A stretch of 64,000 bases of DNA from Hemerocallis citrina (taxonomy: Eukaryota > Streptophyta > Magnoliopsida > Asparagales > Asphodelaceae): the NCBI GenBank assembly GCA_017893485.1, contig CM030367.1, positions 145,069,767 through 145,133,766 on the forward strand, read 5' to 3'. Below are positions 1 to 10,170 of the stretch, one piece after another (the stretch's first letter is position 1; each line of letters starts with the position of its first letter). The notes under the pieces are model-generated. The model saw only the letters and a program-made list of their open reading frames with translations. It made no database searches and was not told the DNA's origin. A program made the translations under genes and the position numbers.

Positions 1-759
1 CTTACCTCCCGTGAAAAGCATACAGTCATTTGGACATGTTGCTATCTTCTCATACCCTAAATAGAAAGAATTTAGGAATTTTTTGATTTTATAGGCTGAG
101 TTTGGAATACAGATTTCTGGAAATGCTTCAATCAACAGTTCAAGTAGCATACTGAAGGACTTAGCAGACCACCCGTTTAATCATTTAATCTGAAATAGTC
201 TAACAATGAATGAGAATTTATAGAATTTGGTGCAATCGCGGTATAGCGGAGTACTAGCATCTTCAAGCAACTTAGCGAAGGATTCTTGCTGTTTATTATT
301 TTCAGGGGCGGGGTCAGGCATTTCCTCGTCCACTCCACCACCAATGTGAGATGTTTCTGTTGACTCATTATGAACTTGGATTGTTGGATTATTGGTGTAG
401 AAAGAAACATTATGAATCCCCAAGGCGTCTTGCAACAAAGCATGCATCTCATCGGGAACACTTAAGTCTTCGTTCACTAAGTGCTCATCTACATTTTCTA
501 ATACAACCGGACGAACAGGAGCTGGCGTATGATCCTCTCCATGACAAAACCACCGTGTGTATCCTTGAAAAAAACCGTTGACAACCAAATGTGTATGTAC
601 TACGTCACATGTCCTTAAATTACAATTTGTACACCGGAGGCATGGACAAAGGATTAGGTTGGGATCACGGGAATGTCGTTTGGCAAAGATAATAAAATCT
701 TTAATACCATTACGGTACTCCTTGGATAATCATGGTTTACTAATCCAACTTCTATCCAT
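1..759 (-). pseudogene. TNP2-like CACTA transposase, N-terminal part (broken)
   Basis: Reading from an ATG at 759 the frame begins MDRSWISKP and then meets TGA (732-730), where CGA is expected. The same frame continues with a Cys-rich segment (CPCLRCTNC) and the motif GYTRWFCHGE, which together match the transposase-associated domain found at the start of plant CACTA transposases. Another stop follows at about 183-181. Beyond it the frame resumes with WSAKSFSMLLELL, GYEKIATCPNDCMLF, the beginning of the TNP2 transposase core. The catalytic part would lie left of the window. Family knowledge gives the role as binding and cutting of CACTA ends. The two in-frame stops make this a pseudogene. No intron needs to be assumed between the two domains. 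Confidence 0.85.
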
Positions 760-1289
760 TATAACAATAGCACATAATCTGAAATTAAAATTTGACATAT
801 TAAATAGTATTGACAGTAAAGGGCATTTTGTATATTTAATTTCACATTTTTTAAAACCATCCCTAGCTGCAAATAAATAAACGATATAACAATTAACTGT
901 AAAATAAAGAAATCGTGGTTCCAAAAATGTATAAAAAAAAATTAAATCTTAATACAATCTACTCTATTTACATAACCCTAAACTACCTTTGTGGAAATTA
1001 TCACAACCACCTTAGTGGCATTTTATCGCACACCTTGTGTTCGAGTCTAATATCGATTCGACTATAGTCTCCCCTATATTTGGCTTTCCGTTCAAGGAGA
1101 TGATGATGGTAAAGAGTATTTGTTGAGGAAGAGGAATCGGACGAATAACGAAGGCGTCGTGCTGTAAATACGGTAACAAGAAGATCTGATGACTCATGAA
1201 CTATTCTGTTTATGGCTACTAATAATTAGTTACTCATCCCAAAATAATAATAATAATAAACCTGCACAAAAGAAACTAATATGGCTACT
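760..1289. other. CACTA leader region without recognisable gene
   Basis: This AT-rich stretch lies between the transposase start and the tandem array. Only short open frames without family resemblance occur. By position it would be the 5' leader and promoter side of the minus-strand transposase. I see no convincing TATA box. Confidence 0.4.
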
Positions 1290-2694
1290 AATATGTTGCT
1301 CTATTAATTCTTCATCCCAACTAAATCATTGATGTTTGTAGCTCCAAAAGAAACCTGCACAAGGTTTGTTCAGCCCAATTCTTGTACAGATTTGGAGGAT
1401 TTTGGTATACAGCTAGCATCCTTAGATAACAATCAGATGCATGAATTCAGCTTCTTTAACAGTAAAAGAAAATGAAAATTTCCAGCATCTAAGCATATAT
1501 GTTTCTCCATTAATTCTTCATCCCAACTAAACCATGATGTTTGTGGCTCCAAAAGAAACCTGCACAAGGTTTGTTCAGCCCAATTCTTGTACAGATTTGG
1601 AGGATTTTGGTATACATACAGCATCCTTAGTTGACAGTGAACCCATTTTGGTAAAAAAAAAAAACATATTAAGAAGGCAATCAGATGCATGAACTCAGAT
1701 TCTTTAACAGTAAAAGGTATTGAAAATTTTCAGTATCTAAGCATATATGTTTCTCTATTAATTCTTCATCCCAACTAAATCATGATGTTTGTGCCTCCAA
1801 AAGAAACCTGCACAAGGTTTGTTCTCACCCAATTCTTGTACAGATTTGGAGGATTTTGGTATATATACAGCATCCTTAGTTGACAGTCAACCCATTTTGG
1901 TAAAAAAATCATGCTAAGATGGCAATCAGATGCATGAATTCAGTTTCTTTAACAGTAAAAGAAAATGAAAATTTCCAGTATCTAAGCATATATGTTTCTC
2001 TATTAATTCTTCATCCCAACTAAACCATTGATGTTTGTGGCTCCAAAATAAACCTGCACAAGATTTGTTCAGCCCAATTCTTGTACAGATTTGGAGGATT
2101 TTGGTATACAGCCAGCATCCTTAGTTGACAATTAACCCATTTTGGTAAAAAAAAACATGCTAAGAAGGCAATCAGATGCATGAACTTAGATTCTTTAACA
2201 GTAAAAGAAAATGAAAATTTCCAGTATCTAAGCATATATGTTTCTATATTAATTCTTCATCCCAACTAAACCATTGATGTTTGTGGCTCCAAAAGAAACC
2301 TGCACAAGATTTGTTCAGCCCAATTCTTGTACATATTTGGAGGATTTTGGTATACATACAGCATCCTTAGTTGACAGTGAACCCATTTTGGTAAAAAAAT
2401 CATGCTAAGATGACAATCAGATGCATAAATTCAGTTTCTTTAACAGTAAAAGAAAATGAAAATTTCCAGTATCTAAGCATATATGTTTCTCTATTAATTC
2501 TTCATCCCAAATAAATCATGATGTTTGTGGCTCCAAAATAAACCTGTACAAGGTTTGTTCAGCCCAATTCTTGTACAGATTTGGAGGATTTTGGTATACA
2601 GCCAGCATCCTTAGTTGACAGTTAACCCATTTTGGTAAAAAAATCATGCTAAGATGCCAATTAGATGCATGAATTCAGCATCTTTGACAGTGAA
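1290..2694. repeat. Tandem array of ~246-bp units inside the CACTA element
   Basis: The segment starting cagcccaattcttgtacag recurs at about 1371, 1576, 1824 (variant), 2070, 2316 and 2560. The steps are about 205, 248, 246, 246 and 244 bases, so there are roughly six units, the first one shortened. Each unit also carries ttcttcatcccaact, tggctccaaaagaaacc and a run of A after ccattttggt. Copies differ by scattered substitutions and by A-run length. No open frame persists through the units. Internal tandem repeats near the ends are common in plant CACTA elements, so this is read as part of the element and not a separate satellite. Confidence 0.9.
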
Positions 2695-2934
2695 AAGGAG
2701 TGAAATCAAGAGAAATTACCGAAGAGAGAGAGGGGGGCGACGAGCAGTGGATTTCGATCGCAAATTCACCGCGAAATAGAGAGAGGGAGGAGGGAAATCG
2801 AATTGGGCTGTCGAAGATGACGAAGGGACGGAGGCGAAGCGCGAGAAATAGAGAGAGGGAGGAGGGAAAACGAAGGTGGCAAAATTAGGTTTGGGAAATT
2901 AGCGAGCGAAATCTTAGGGTTCGCGGGGATTTAT
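2695..2934. other. Purine-rich segment with a short direct repeat
   Basis: The segment holds two near-identical copies of a GAGAGAGGGAGGAGGG block (about 2771-2802 and 2841-2874), each with CGAA close by. A 62-codon open frame crosses it (2700-2888), but it is low-complexity (REREEG repeats) and I do not believe it is a gene. On the minus strand it would be CT-rich, as in transcribed leaders of CACTA elements. Confidence 0.5.
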
Positions 2935-3206
2935 CTCAGTTAATTCACCGGCGTTTGAAATTACGAACGCCGGTGAATGTATCTATATATTCCCCGGCGT
3001 TTCTTATTAAAACGCCGGTGAATAATACCATTCACCGGAGTTTCTAAATAAAACGCCGGTGAATATCATGATTCCCCGGCGTTTTATAGAGGTCGCCGGT
3101 GTATAACCATCCAATCTGACGCCCCATTCCTGGTCACTCCCTACCCCGGTGCGAATGGTAAAACGCCGGGGAATATACGCCGGTAAATCGCATATGTTTT
3201 GTAGTG
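2935..3206 (-). repeat. CACTA subterminal repeats and terminal motif
   Basis: Repeated copies of ATTCACCGGCGTTT or its complement AACGCCGGTGAAT are arranged head to head as hairpins, separated by about 10-14 bases: roughly 2943-2979, 2990-3025, 3030-3064 and 3070-3104, with further half-copies to 3188. Variants read CCCCGGCGTTT. The block ends with the CACTACAAAA terminus (3206-3197 on the minus strand). Subterminal repeats of this kind are the binding sites of CACTA-encoded proteins in characterised elements. Binding here is inferred. Confidence 0.85.
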
Positions 3207-3209
3207 TTA

Positions 3210-4365
3210 GTAGCTTCTAATAATGATTCTTGGCTATGACATAAATATTTTGGCCATGTGAACATGAAAACTCTTGCTAAATTGTCTAAGTACAACCTAG
3301 TTAAAGGGCTGCCAAGACTATCCTATAAAAATGATAAGTTATGTGATGCATGTCAACTATGTAAACAAATTAAATCTACTTTTAAAATAAAAAAAAGTAA
3401 TTTCTACTAGTAGGCCACTCGAATTAATCCACATGGATTTATTTGGCCCTACTAGAGTTGCTCCTTTAAATAAAAGTAGGTATGTATTTGTTTTAGTAGA
3501 CGATTTTTCACGATTCACTTGGACTTTCTTTTTAAAATATAAGAATGATGCTTTTGTAGAATTTTCTAATTTTTGTAAACGAATTCAAAATCAAAATTCA
3601 TTAACCAAAATCACTATTAGAAGTGATCATGGTGGAGAATTTGAAAATGAAACGTTTGTAGAATATTGCAACAAGAATGGTATAACTCATTCGTTTGCAT
3701 TTCCTAGTACTTCACCACAAAATGGAGTGGTTGAAAGGAAGAATAGGACATTGTAAGAATATGCACGTACCATGCTTGTTGAAAGCAAGTTACCTAAGTA
3801 TTTTTGGGCTAAAGCCGTTGCTACAGCTTGTTATATTTTAAATAGAATTTTGATTAGGCCTAAGCTAAAAAAAACATATTATGAGCTATTTTTTTATAGA
3901 ATTCCTAAGGTTTCTTACTTTAAGATATTTGGATGTAAATATTTTATTCTGAACACTAAAGATAATTTAGATAAGTTTGATCTTAGATCTAATGAGGGTA
4001 TCTTTATAGGATAGTCAAATAGGTTTAAGGCATATAGGATCTTCAACAAGTCAACATTGACTACTGAAGAATCCATGCATGTTGCATTTGATGAATCTCT
4101 GCCTTCATCAACTTTAATTGAAGATGATGAAACTGATTCATCGCCTTTAAATAAGGTTATTACATCTTTAGAGCAAACTACCCTTGCGGATAAGTTGACT
4201 GACAAGGAAGTCAAGTCGACTGGTGTGAATCAGTCGACTGATGGACAAGTCAAGTCGACTGATCCTGTTGTGATGTCTCCAACTTTACCCAAATCTTTTG
4301 TTGAAGTTAGAGATCATCCTCATGACTTAATAATTGGTGACATTTCCCGTGGTATTCAGACATGA
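3210..4365 (+). pseudogene. Copia pol: gag-pre-integrase and integrase (broken)
   Basis: The frame resumes right after the CACTA terminus with NNDSWL then a stop, HKYFGHVNMKTLAKL and CDACQLCKQ, the HHCC zinc-binding region of copia integrase. After two stops and a frameshift near 3410 the catalytic core follows: HMDLFGP (first Asp), RSDHGGEFEN (second Asp) and NGVVERKNRTL (Glu), so all three DDE residues are visible. A stop follows RTL at about 3754. The next block (WAKAVATACYILNR, FGCKYFILN) is the conserved C-terminal part, again with a stop near 4012. The tail (4057-4365) contains three repeats of codons spelling KST/QST, made by AGTCGACT palindromes. In life the domain would join cDNA to host DNA. 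Confidence 0.88.
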
Positions 4366-4374
4366 TCTCATGTT

Positions 4375-5925
4375 AACATGATTTCTCACACAGCTTTCTT
4401 GTTGGATTTTGAACCGAAGAATATACAAGAAGCTTGTGAGAATGAGTTTTGGATGAATGCCATGCAAGATGACTTAAATCAATTTATAAGGAATGATGTA
4501 TGGGATTTAGTTCCACGACCTCCTGAGCATACTGTAATTGGTACCAAAAGATAAATTAGGACAAGTCGTTAGGAACAAAGCTAGGTTAGTTGCTCAAGGA
4601 TATAATCAAGAAGAATGCATAGATTTTGATGAAATGTATGCTCCTGTTGTAGACTAGAATCCATTCGTATTTTATTATCTTTTGCTTGTTTCATGAGTTT
4701 TACACTCTTTCAAATGGACGTGAAAAGTGCTTTCCTTAATGGGTTTATAAAATAAGATATTTATGTTAAGCAACCACCTGATTTCGAACATGAACAATTC
4801 CCAAACTATATTTTTAGATTGAAAAAGGTCTTATACGGTCTTAAACAAGCACCACGTGCTTGGTATGATCGATTGAAGACTTTTCTTTTAGAAACGGGTT
4901 TTGAAATAGGTAAAGTAGACATTACCATGTTTATTAAAAGAATAGAGACATATATTCTGATCATACAAATATATGTAGATGACATAATTTTTTGTTCTAC
5001 TAATTGTAATCTCTGTCAAGAGTTTGCTAACACCATGAAAAACGAGTTTGAGATGAGTCACATGGGTGAACTCAACTATTTCCTTGGACTGCAAATTAAA
5101 CAGTCACTTAATGGAATATTTATTAATCAAGGAAAATATGCTAAGGAATTACTCAAATGATTTGGCATGGATAGCACGAGTAGTAAGACCACACCTATGG
5201 CTACTACCACTACCCTTGACAAAGATGAATTAGGTAAGAGTGTCGATCAAAAACTCTATCGAGGTATGATTGGCTCACTCTTATATATAACTGCTAGTAG
5301 ACCTGACATTATATTTAGTGTATGTTTGTGTGCTAGATATCAGTCAAGTCCTAAACAGTCTCACTTAAAAGCTGTGAAACGCATTTTAAGATATATTAAA
5401 GGCACGTCTGATTATGGTCTATTTTATCCACGCACCGATAACTTTCAACTTTTGTTTTATAGCGATGCAGATTTTGCCGGTAGTAAAACTGACCGCAAGC
5501 GCACTAGTGGAACATGTCACTTTTTGGGACATTCTCTAGTATCTTGGTGTAGTAAGAAGCAAAATTTCGTATTCCTATCAACTACAGAAGCTGAATATAT
5601 CACTGCAAGTTTGGCATGTGCCCAAATTTTGTGGATGAAACAAACCCTATTAGACTATGGTATTTCTTTTTCAAAGCCTACTATAATGTGTGATAATACC
5701 AGTGCCATTAACTTATCTAAAAATCCGGTTCAACATTCATGTACGAAACACATTGATATTAGACATCATTTTCTACGTGATCATGTTTTAAAGGGAGACA
5801 TTTCTTTAGACTTTATTTCTACTGATAAACAGATAACTGACATCTTTACTAAACCAGTTAAAGAAGACACATTTATCACTTTAAGAATAGAACTAGGAAT
5901 TTGTAGTTTTTCTGATGTTTCTTGA
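4375..5925 (+). pseudogene. Copia pol: reverse transcriptase and RNase H (broken)
   Basis: The RT begins with EACENEFWMNAMQDDL. The block around 4535-4570 has lost several codons and shifts frame, and further stops lie near 4655 and 4755. From 4819 the frame is good: YGLKQAPRAWYDRL, YVDDIIF (catalytic Asp pair) and LNYFLGLQIKQS. One stop at 5158-5160 separates it from the 252-codon tail 5167-5925. The tail carries the RNase H motifs SDADFAG, STTEAEY and DNTSAI and the copia C-terminal KHIDIRHHF. It ends at a normal stop at 5923-5925. This is the best-preserved part of the element, but it is not functional as it stands. Confidence 0.9.
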
Positions 5926-6483
5926 GATTTTAACTCTGGTAAGTCGACTTAAGACCTTATTTCAGTCGACTGACCAACTACTTTTAGTCATATATATTTT
6001 TCTGAGTTTTATGCTCTGGAAAGTCGACTGTGAACAGTAATCCATTTGACTTCCAGTTGTATTTGTGCTATTTTTTGTTTCTTTATTTTGCTCTTGACTA
6101 AGTCGACTGCCCTACATATCAATCGACTGTCGTGAATCAGGTTTCGTCAAATTCGAAATTTTAACACATCTTTTGAGGTGACTCTTTACCTTTGACCAAT
6201 CCGAGCCGTTGATACTCTTTTATTATAATCTCAACCATCTATCTTGAGTAAAACCCTACACTCTTACCCCTTTCCTTCACTTTTACTTTCAATCTTTCTC
6301 TCTCATTGATAAATGGTACATTATTTGTTCCATTATCATTTTTCCGGTAGGTTTGTGAATTTTCCGGATTTAGATCGGTTCCTTCTAGCCCCATTGTTTG
6401 AGTAATGTGGGTTATTTGATATATTGTCTCTTGTAAATCAACCGTCTTACTATCCTCACCTAATATATTTGTTTTACACAAAT
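5926..6483 (+). other. Spacer between copia pol and the extra ORF
   Basis: No gene is seen here. The spacer contains about five copies of AGTCGACT or close variants (near 5942, 5963, 6022, 6100 and 6121), the same palindrome found in the LTR and in the integrase tail. A tttattataatctc stretch at about 6218 is a weak TATA candidate ahead of the extra ORF, but I would not rely on it. Confidence 0.5.
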
Positions 6484-7254
6484 ATGAAGATTACTACTTC
6501 GGAGGATGGTAATGAGACTTTTATTTTTTCATCTGTCAAAGATAAACGTATGAAAATCTCCCCTACTAGAATAAGTCTTATTTTGGGTCTGTCTGATGAA
6601 GGGTGTTATTTAGGAGATGTTGATATGGATGATGACTCCATTTTTTCTAGAATTTATTTGCCAAATCATGGTCTTCCTATGACCAATTGATCAATTACTC
6701 CTATTGCTAAGCTAGTTGCTCGCATACTGCCATATAACATTATTCCCAAAACAGGGAGTTATGACCAGTATTCTCTTGAGTTGCAACAAGCTGTTTATAC
6801 AATTTTTGGCAACATAAAAATAAATTGGGGTCAAGTTATCTTCAATCGTCTTGCTAAGGCTCATACTTCGTTTCTTCCATTTGGTGCTTTACTCACTCAC
6901 GTCTCCTATGCTTATGATGTTAATCTCGAATCTGAGACGAATGTTGTAAAACACTTTGATTCGTTTGATCGTGCTAGTTTAGCACGTATGAAGTTACTAA
7001 ATTCTCCACCTAGGTCTCCTTCTAGGAATGTACCTCCTATCCCCTTAGCCACTTCAGCTCGTCGGTCTTCTGCTTCTAGTTCATCTCGTCCTCATGCTGA
7101 TTTTGATGATCCAAGAAGTCTTTACACTTCTGTTAATTATCTTATGGATCGTCAAGATTCTCTTGAAGCAAGTATTTCTCATCTCACTCAGTTGTTCACC
7201 TCTCAGTTTCCTCCTCCCTTTCAAGGTGTTCAAGATGAAGATGACGATAATTGA
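6484..7254 (+). pseudogene. Extra 3' ORF of the copia element (plant transposon-protein type)
   Basis: Starting from the ATG at 6484 (MKITTSEDGNE) one frame runs to a stop at 7252-7254, broken once by TGA at 6688-6690 where Trp or Arg would fit. The middle part (LVARILPYNIIPKTGS, VYTIFGNIKINWGQVIFN, LPFGALLTHV) resembles the putative plant transposon protein family (Pfam PF20167-like), often found next to retrotransposon pol genes. The C-terminal third is Ser/Pro/Arg-rich, followed by a short helix (DRQDSLEASISHLTQLF) and an acidic end. SIRE-lineage elements often carry a third ORF here, sometimes called env-like; I see no signal peptide or membrane segment. Function is unknown. Confidence 0.72.
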
Positions 7255-7611
7255 CCAGCGAAATTTTTATTTTTTATGTATTTTTTTATTTTGTATTTTG
7301 TCTTTATGTAGCTCGTTTGAACTATGTATTTTTCACCTTCTATGTATAAATTTGCTTTTGCTTCTTTATGCTTCCTATGCTTGTCTCTCCTATTTTTTGT
7401 TTTTGTTGATGGCAAAAGGGGAGAGAATATTGTGCATTTTTTTGTGTCATTTCGTGCATGTTTTATTGTTGTGCATGTTGTGCGTGTTTTTTCAATATAT
7501 GCATAGTGTACATTTATTAGGGGGAGCATTGAACATTGAGCATGTGTAATATTTTTGTAATATTCCTATTATTGTAAGCTATTGTGTTGTCATCATCAAA
7601 AAGAGGGAGAA
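7255..7611 (+). other. 3' untranslated region and polypurine tract of the copia element
   Basis: The stretch is T-rich (many TTTT and TTGTGCATG runs), with no believable protein although frames are open. It ends with the polypurine tract aaaaagagggagaa (7598-7611), immediately before the LTR start TGTTG. The tract would prime plus-strand DNA synthesis. Confidence 0.8.
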
Positions 7612-9051
7612 TGTTGATTCTTGATTTTGATGATTACAACACAATGCAAAGTTGTTGTGCTACTTCTTATATATTATAGGGTGTACACACAAGCTCAAAG
7701 CAAATTAAACAAGCTCTACAAGGTTCTAAAGCTCAAGTGTGATCAAGCATTCAAAGTCAAAGACAAGGCTAAAGCTCCATTTCAAGACTCAAGACATAAG
7801 GCAAGACCAATGCTGAAATGTGTTATCTTATATGTCTTGTAAACAATTTGTAATTTTTTCCTTTCTTTGAGTCTTAGATTGATGTAACAGCCTTGTCACA
7901 CACACACTCACACTTATTTTATAACTGAGTGTTGCTTTTTCAAAAGATTAAAAGGTCGAAACAGTTTGGTTTAGATCAGCTGTTGAGTACCAGTAGACTG
8001 TCTTATGGCATCAGTCAATTGTTTAGTACGAAACTGTCGGAACTCTTTCAAACTCTGACCAATCGACTCATCATGGAAACCCAGTCGACTGTTCAAGTCG
8101 TTTCGACAGTTTACTGATTTCAAAACTTGAATTTTTGAATTCAAAAGTTTATATCCGTTTTTAATTAGTTTTATTAACTGTTTTTATAATGTTTCAATGG
8201 ACTCCAGTCTATATATAGAGCCTGTGAATCAATATTGAAAGGTTCAAATATTTTTGCTTAAAAATTTTAAGACTCTTACTTTCAAAAGAACAAGCATTCT
8301 AACTTGCACTCCAAAATTTCCAAGTCTTGGTTCTCTGTTTTCAGTCCAGCATAACATCAAATTTGTTTTGGACTGAATTCAGAAGTTGACAGAATAGCCA
8401 CGTACAAAATCACATTCACAACAAGGCTATAGGTTGATTTTAAACATTTTATTGTTTTCTTTTCACTCTCGGTTGTAAGAATGGTCCTCTCGGTTGGAGA
8501 GTAGGACTCTAGGTTGTAGAGTCAGGTTTTCACTCTTGGTGGAAGATTGGGTTGCTCTCTCTCGTTTGAGAGAGGACTACGGGTTGGACAAGGTTGTTGT
8601 CTAACGCCATAGGGTATTCTTGTACTTTTTCAAGAATAGTGGAAAATCTTAAGTGGGTTGCTTGGAGACTGGATGTAGGTCGGGAGGACCGAACCAGGAT
8701 ACATCGTGTGTACTCTGTGGTTGTATTTCTCTGAACTTGTATTTTATTTACTTGGTTTTTTAAGTTCTTTGTGAAACTTATCTGGACAGTCGACTGCTTC
8801 TCGTTTTAAGTCGACTGGTCAGACTTGTACTACATACTCTATGAAAACTTATCTGGTAAGTCAACTGGTTCTTCTATAAGTCGACTGATCAGACTCGTCT
8901 TAAAATACTCTTCTTAACTGTCACCCTAGTCGACTGGTTTCTCTTTTCAAGTCGACTGGACAGAAGAAAAAAGTTTAATTCCGTAATTATTTTTTATAAA
9001 ACACTATTCACTCCCCTCTAGTGTTTCTTGCCTTGCCTACAGGATCCAACA
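7612..9051 (+). repeat. Copia 3' LTR (1440 bp)
   Basis: The LTR begins TGTTGATTCTTG directly after the polypurine tract and ends GGATCCAACA at 9051, giving the inverted ends TGTTG/CAACA. The five bases that follow, tttag, would be the target duplication; the partner is outside the window. The LTR contains at least six AGTCGACT-type palindromes (about 8081, 8788, 8808, 8879, 8928, 8949) and a TATA box near 8208. The minus-strand segment 53395-54782 is the same LTR as a solo copy, which independently fixes both ends. Confidence 0.93.
8208..8220 (+). promoter_or_regulatory. TATA box of the copia LTR
   Basis: The sequence tctatatatagag fits a plant TATA box and lies about 600 bases into the LTR, a reasonable place for the U3/R boundary. 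Transcription would start about 30 bases downstream. Confidence 0.55.
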
Positions 9052-9253
9052 TTTAGTTCATAATAAATTTATTGCAACTAACAAATACAGTCTTGAATTG
9101 CATGATAAAAATTAGACAAAGAGAAACGATGAACACAAAAAAAAAACTATTTTGTAAACAAAAATTTTGCAAACCGAACAGCCTCGAACTGCATTCAGAA
9201 AAGCAAAATCAGTTCTCTCTCCTGTCTGTCTTCTTTGAATTCCGAGCCGCTGC

Positions 9254-9690
9254 TGACGTCACGTCTGGAGCACGTGGGCCTACTTCGTCTTGGTCTCGGA
9301 GTGCACGCGCGAAGGGACACAGCTGACGTCAGCGAGTCAGAGACCCACTCTCTCCTTCCCTCAGTCATTTCTGCGCCACTGGGACCCGCCGCCACATCAG
9401 CGCTAGCTGACGTCACACCCTCTCTCTTTTCACTGGTTTTCGCGCCAGAGAACCAGAGCCTCTGTCTCTGTCTGTCGCTTTCATTTTGAACAGTGCCGAA
9501 GCCATGTCAGCACTCAACTCTCCTCAGTTTCGTCTTCAGCCTTTTGTTTTTGTTATTATTTTTTTATAATAGGGTTAGCCGTCGCTCTTCCCTTCGTTAA
9601 GCTCTCCCTTCTCTTCTTGTCTTCTCTTCTATTTATAGGCACGGTTAGGAGAATTAGGGTTTACTTTTGCAGAAAAAACCCTAATCTTTC
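9254..9690 (+). promoter_or_regulatory. Promoter-like cluster without a gene
   Basis: Three perfect TGACGTCA palindromes (9254-9261, 9324-9331, 9408-9415) are followed by a TTTTCGCGCC box (9437-9446, E2F-like). A CACGTG G-box lies at 9271-9276. A tatttatag TATA candidate (9630-9638) and facing telo-box motifs ttagggttt (9654-9662) and aaccctaa (about 9678-9685) come next. Known plant bZIP factors bind TGACGTCA; the other motifs are typical of plant core promoters. No gene follows downstream, where DNA is AT-rich until gypsy element 1 begins. It could be a displaced host promoter or the U3 of an unrecognised LTR. Confidence 0.5.
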
Positions 9691-10170
9691 TTTATTTCCT
9701 TCTTCTTTAATTTGCTATTTTGTTTCTTGCTTCTTTTTCTTCTCTTTCACGTGCTGCACACACAAAATAAATCAGAAATTAGAATTTAGAAATGAAAAAT
9801 AAAATTAATTAGTTTAAATTAATTAACTAACTAAAAATCATATTAGCTTATTTAAACCCTTTTAAAATTTGTTTATTGCACTTTCAGCTCAATTAGCAAA
9901 TAAAATTTATATCTTGCATTTCACACGGTCAAATTGTAAAATTTAAAATTCAACAAATCAATAAAAATTAATAAATCATTCTGTTTATTTTGTTTGTTGA
10001 ATTTTACCAAAAATCTTCACTTTTTGCATCAAAAATCTTATTCCTTCAAAAATAATTTATTAACTGAAATCTTATAGAAATAAGACGAATTATAAACAAG
10101 ATAGACGAATACAAGCAATTTTAATGGGTAAATGAGTACAAATATTTATATATAAATTAGACACATCATT
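9691..10170. other. AT-rich unassigned DNA
   Basis: No gene or clear repeat is visible. The segment ends at an abrupt junction at about 10171, where sequence homologous to gypsy element 2 (near 47490) begins. It therefore either replaced or was fused to the missing 3' part of element 1. Confidence 0.4.

Larger units (their letters stand above)
1..3206 (-). mobile_element. CACTA (En/Spm) DNA transposon, 5' part; remainder lies left of the window
   Basis: The plus strand ends in gtagtg at 3206, which on the minus strand is the CACTACAAAA terminus typical of this superfamily. Moving inward on the minus strand come a hairpin-rich subterminal region (3206-2935), a GAGAGA-rich stretch, a 246-bp tandem array (about 2690-1290) and a transposase pseudogene entering the left edge. 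The order of terminus, subterminal repeats and transposase is what is expected of an autonomous-type CACTA element. It lies inside the pol gene of a copia retrotransposon that resumes at 3207. The 3-bp target duplication should be TTA (3207-3209), but the second copy is outside the window. The transposase carries an in-frame stop, so this copy is probably inactive by itself. Confidence 0.88.
3207..9051 (+). mobile_element. Ty1/copia retrotransposon, SIRE/Maximus-like, 3' half
   Basis: From 3207 on, the plus strand carries in order a gag-pre-integrase tail, integrase, reverse transcriptase, RNase H, a spacer, an extra ORF, a polypurine tract and a 3' LTR. Integrase before RT defines copia. The tract sequence (catcatcaaaaagagggaga), the long LTR and the additional 3' ORF fit the SIRE/Maximus lineage. 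The left part is hidden behind the CACTA insertion and the 5' LTR is outside the window. Several stops and frameshifts show an old copy. A solo LTR of the same family lies at 53395-54782 in the opposite orientation. Confidence 0.88.

Noticed and set aside
7094..7549. 151-codon hydrophobic frame after the copia extra ORF, resembling a membrane protein
   Set aside because: It is made by T-rich DNA of the 3' untranslated region. The overlapping frame of the extra ORF is the real one and no start signal fits.
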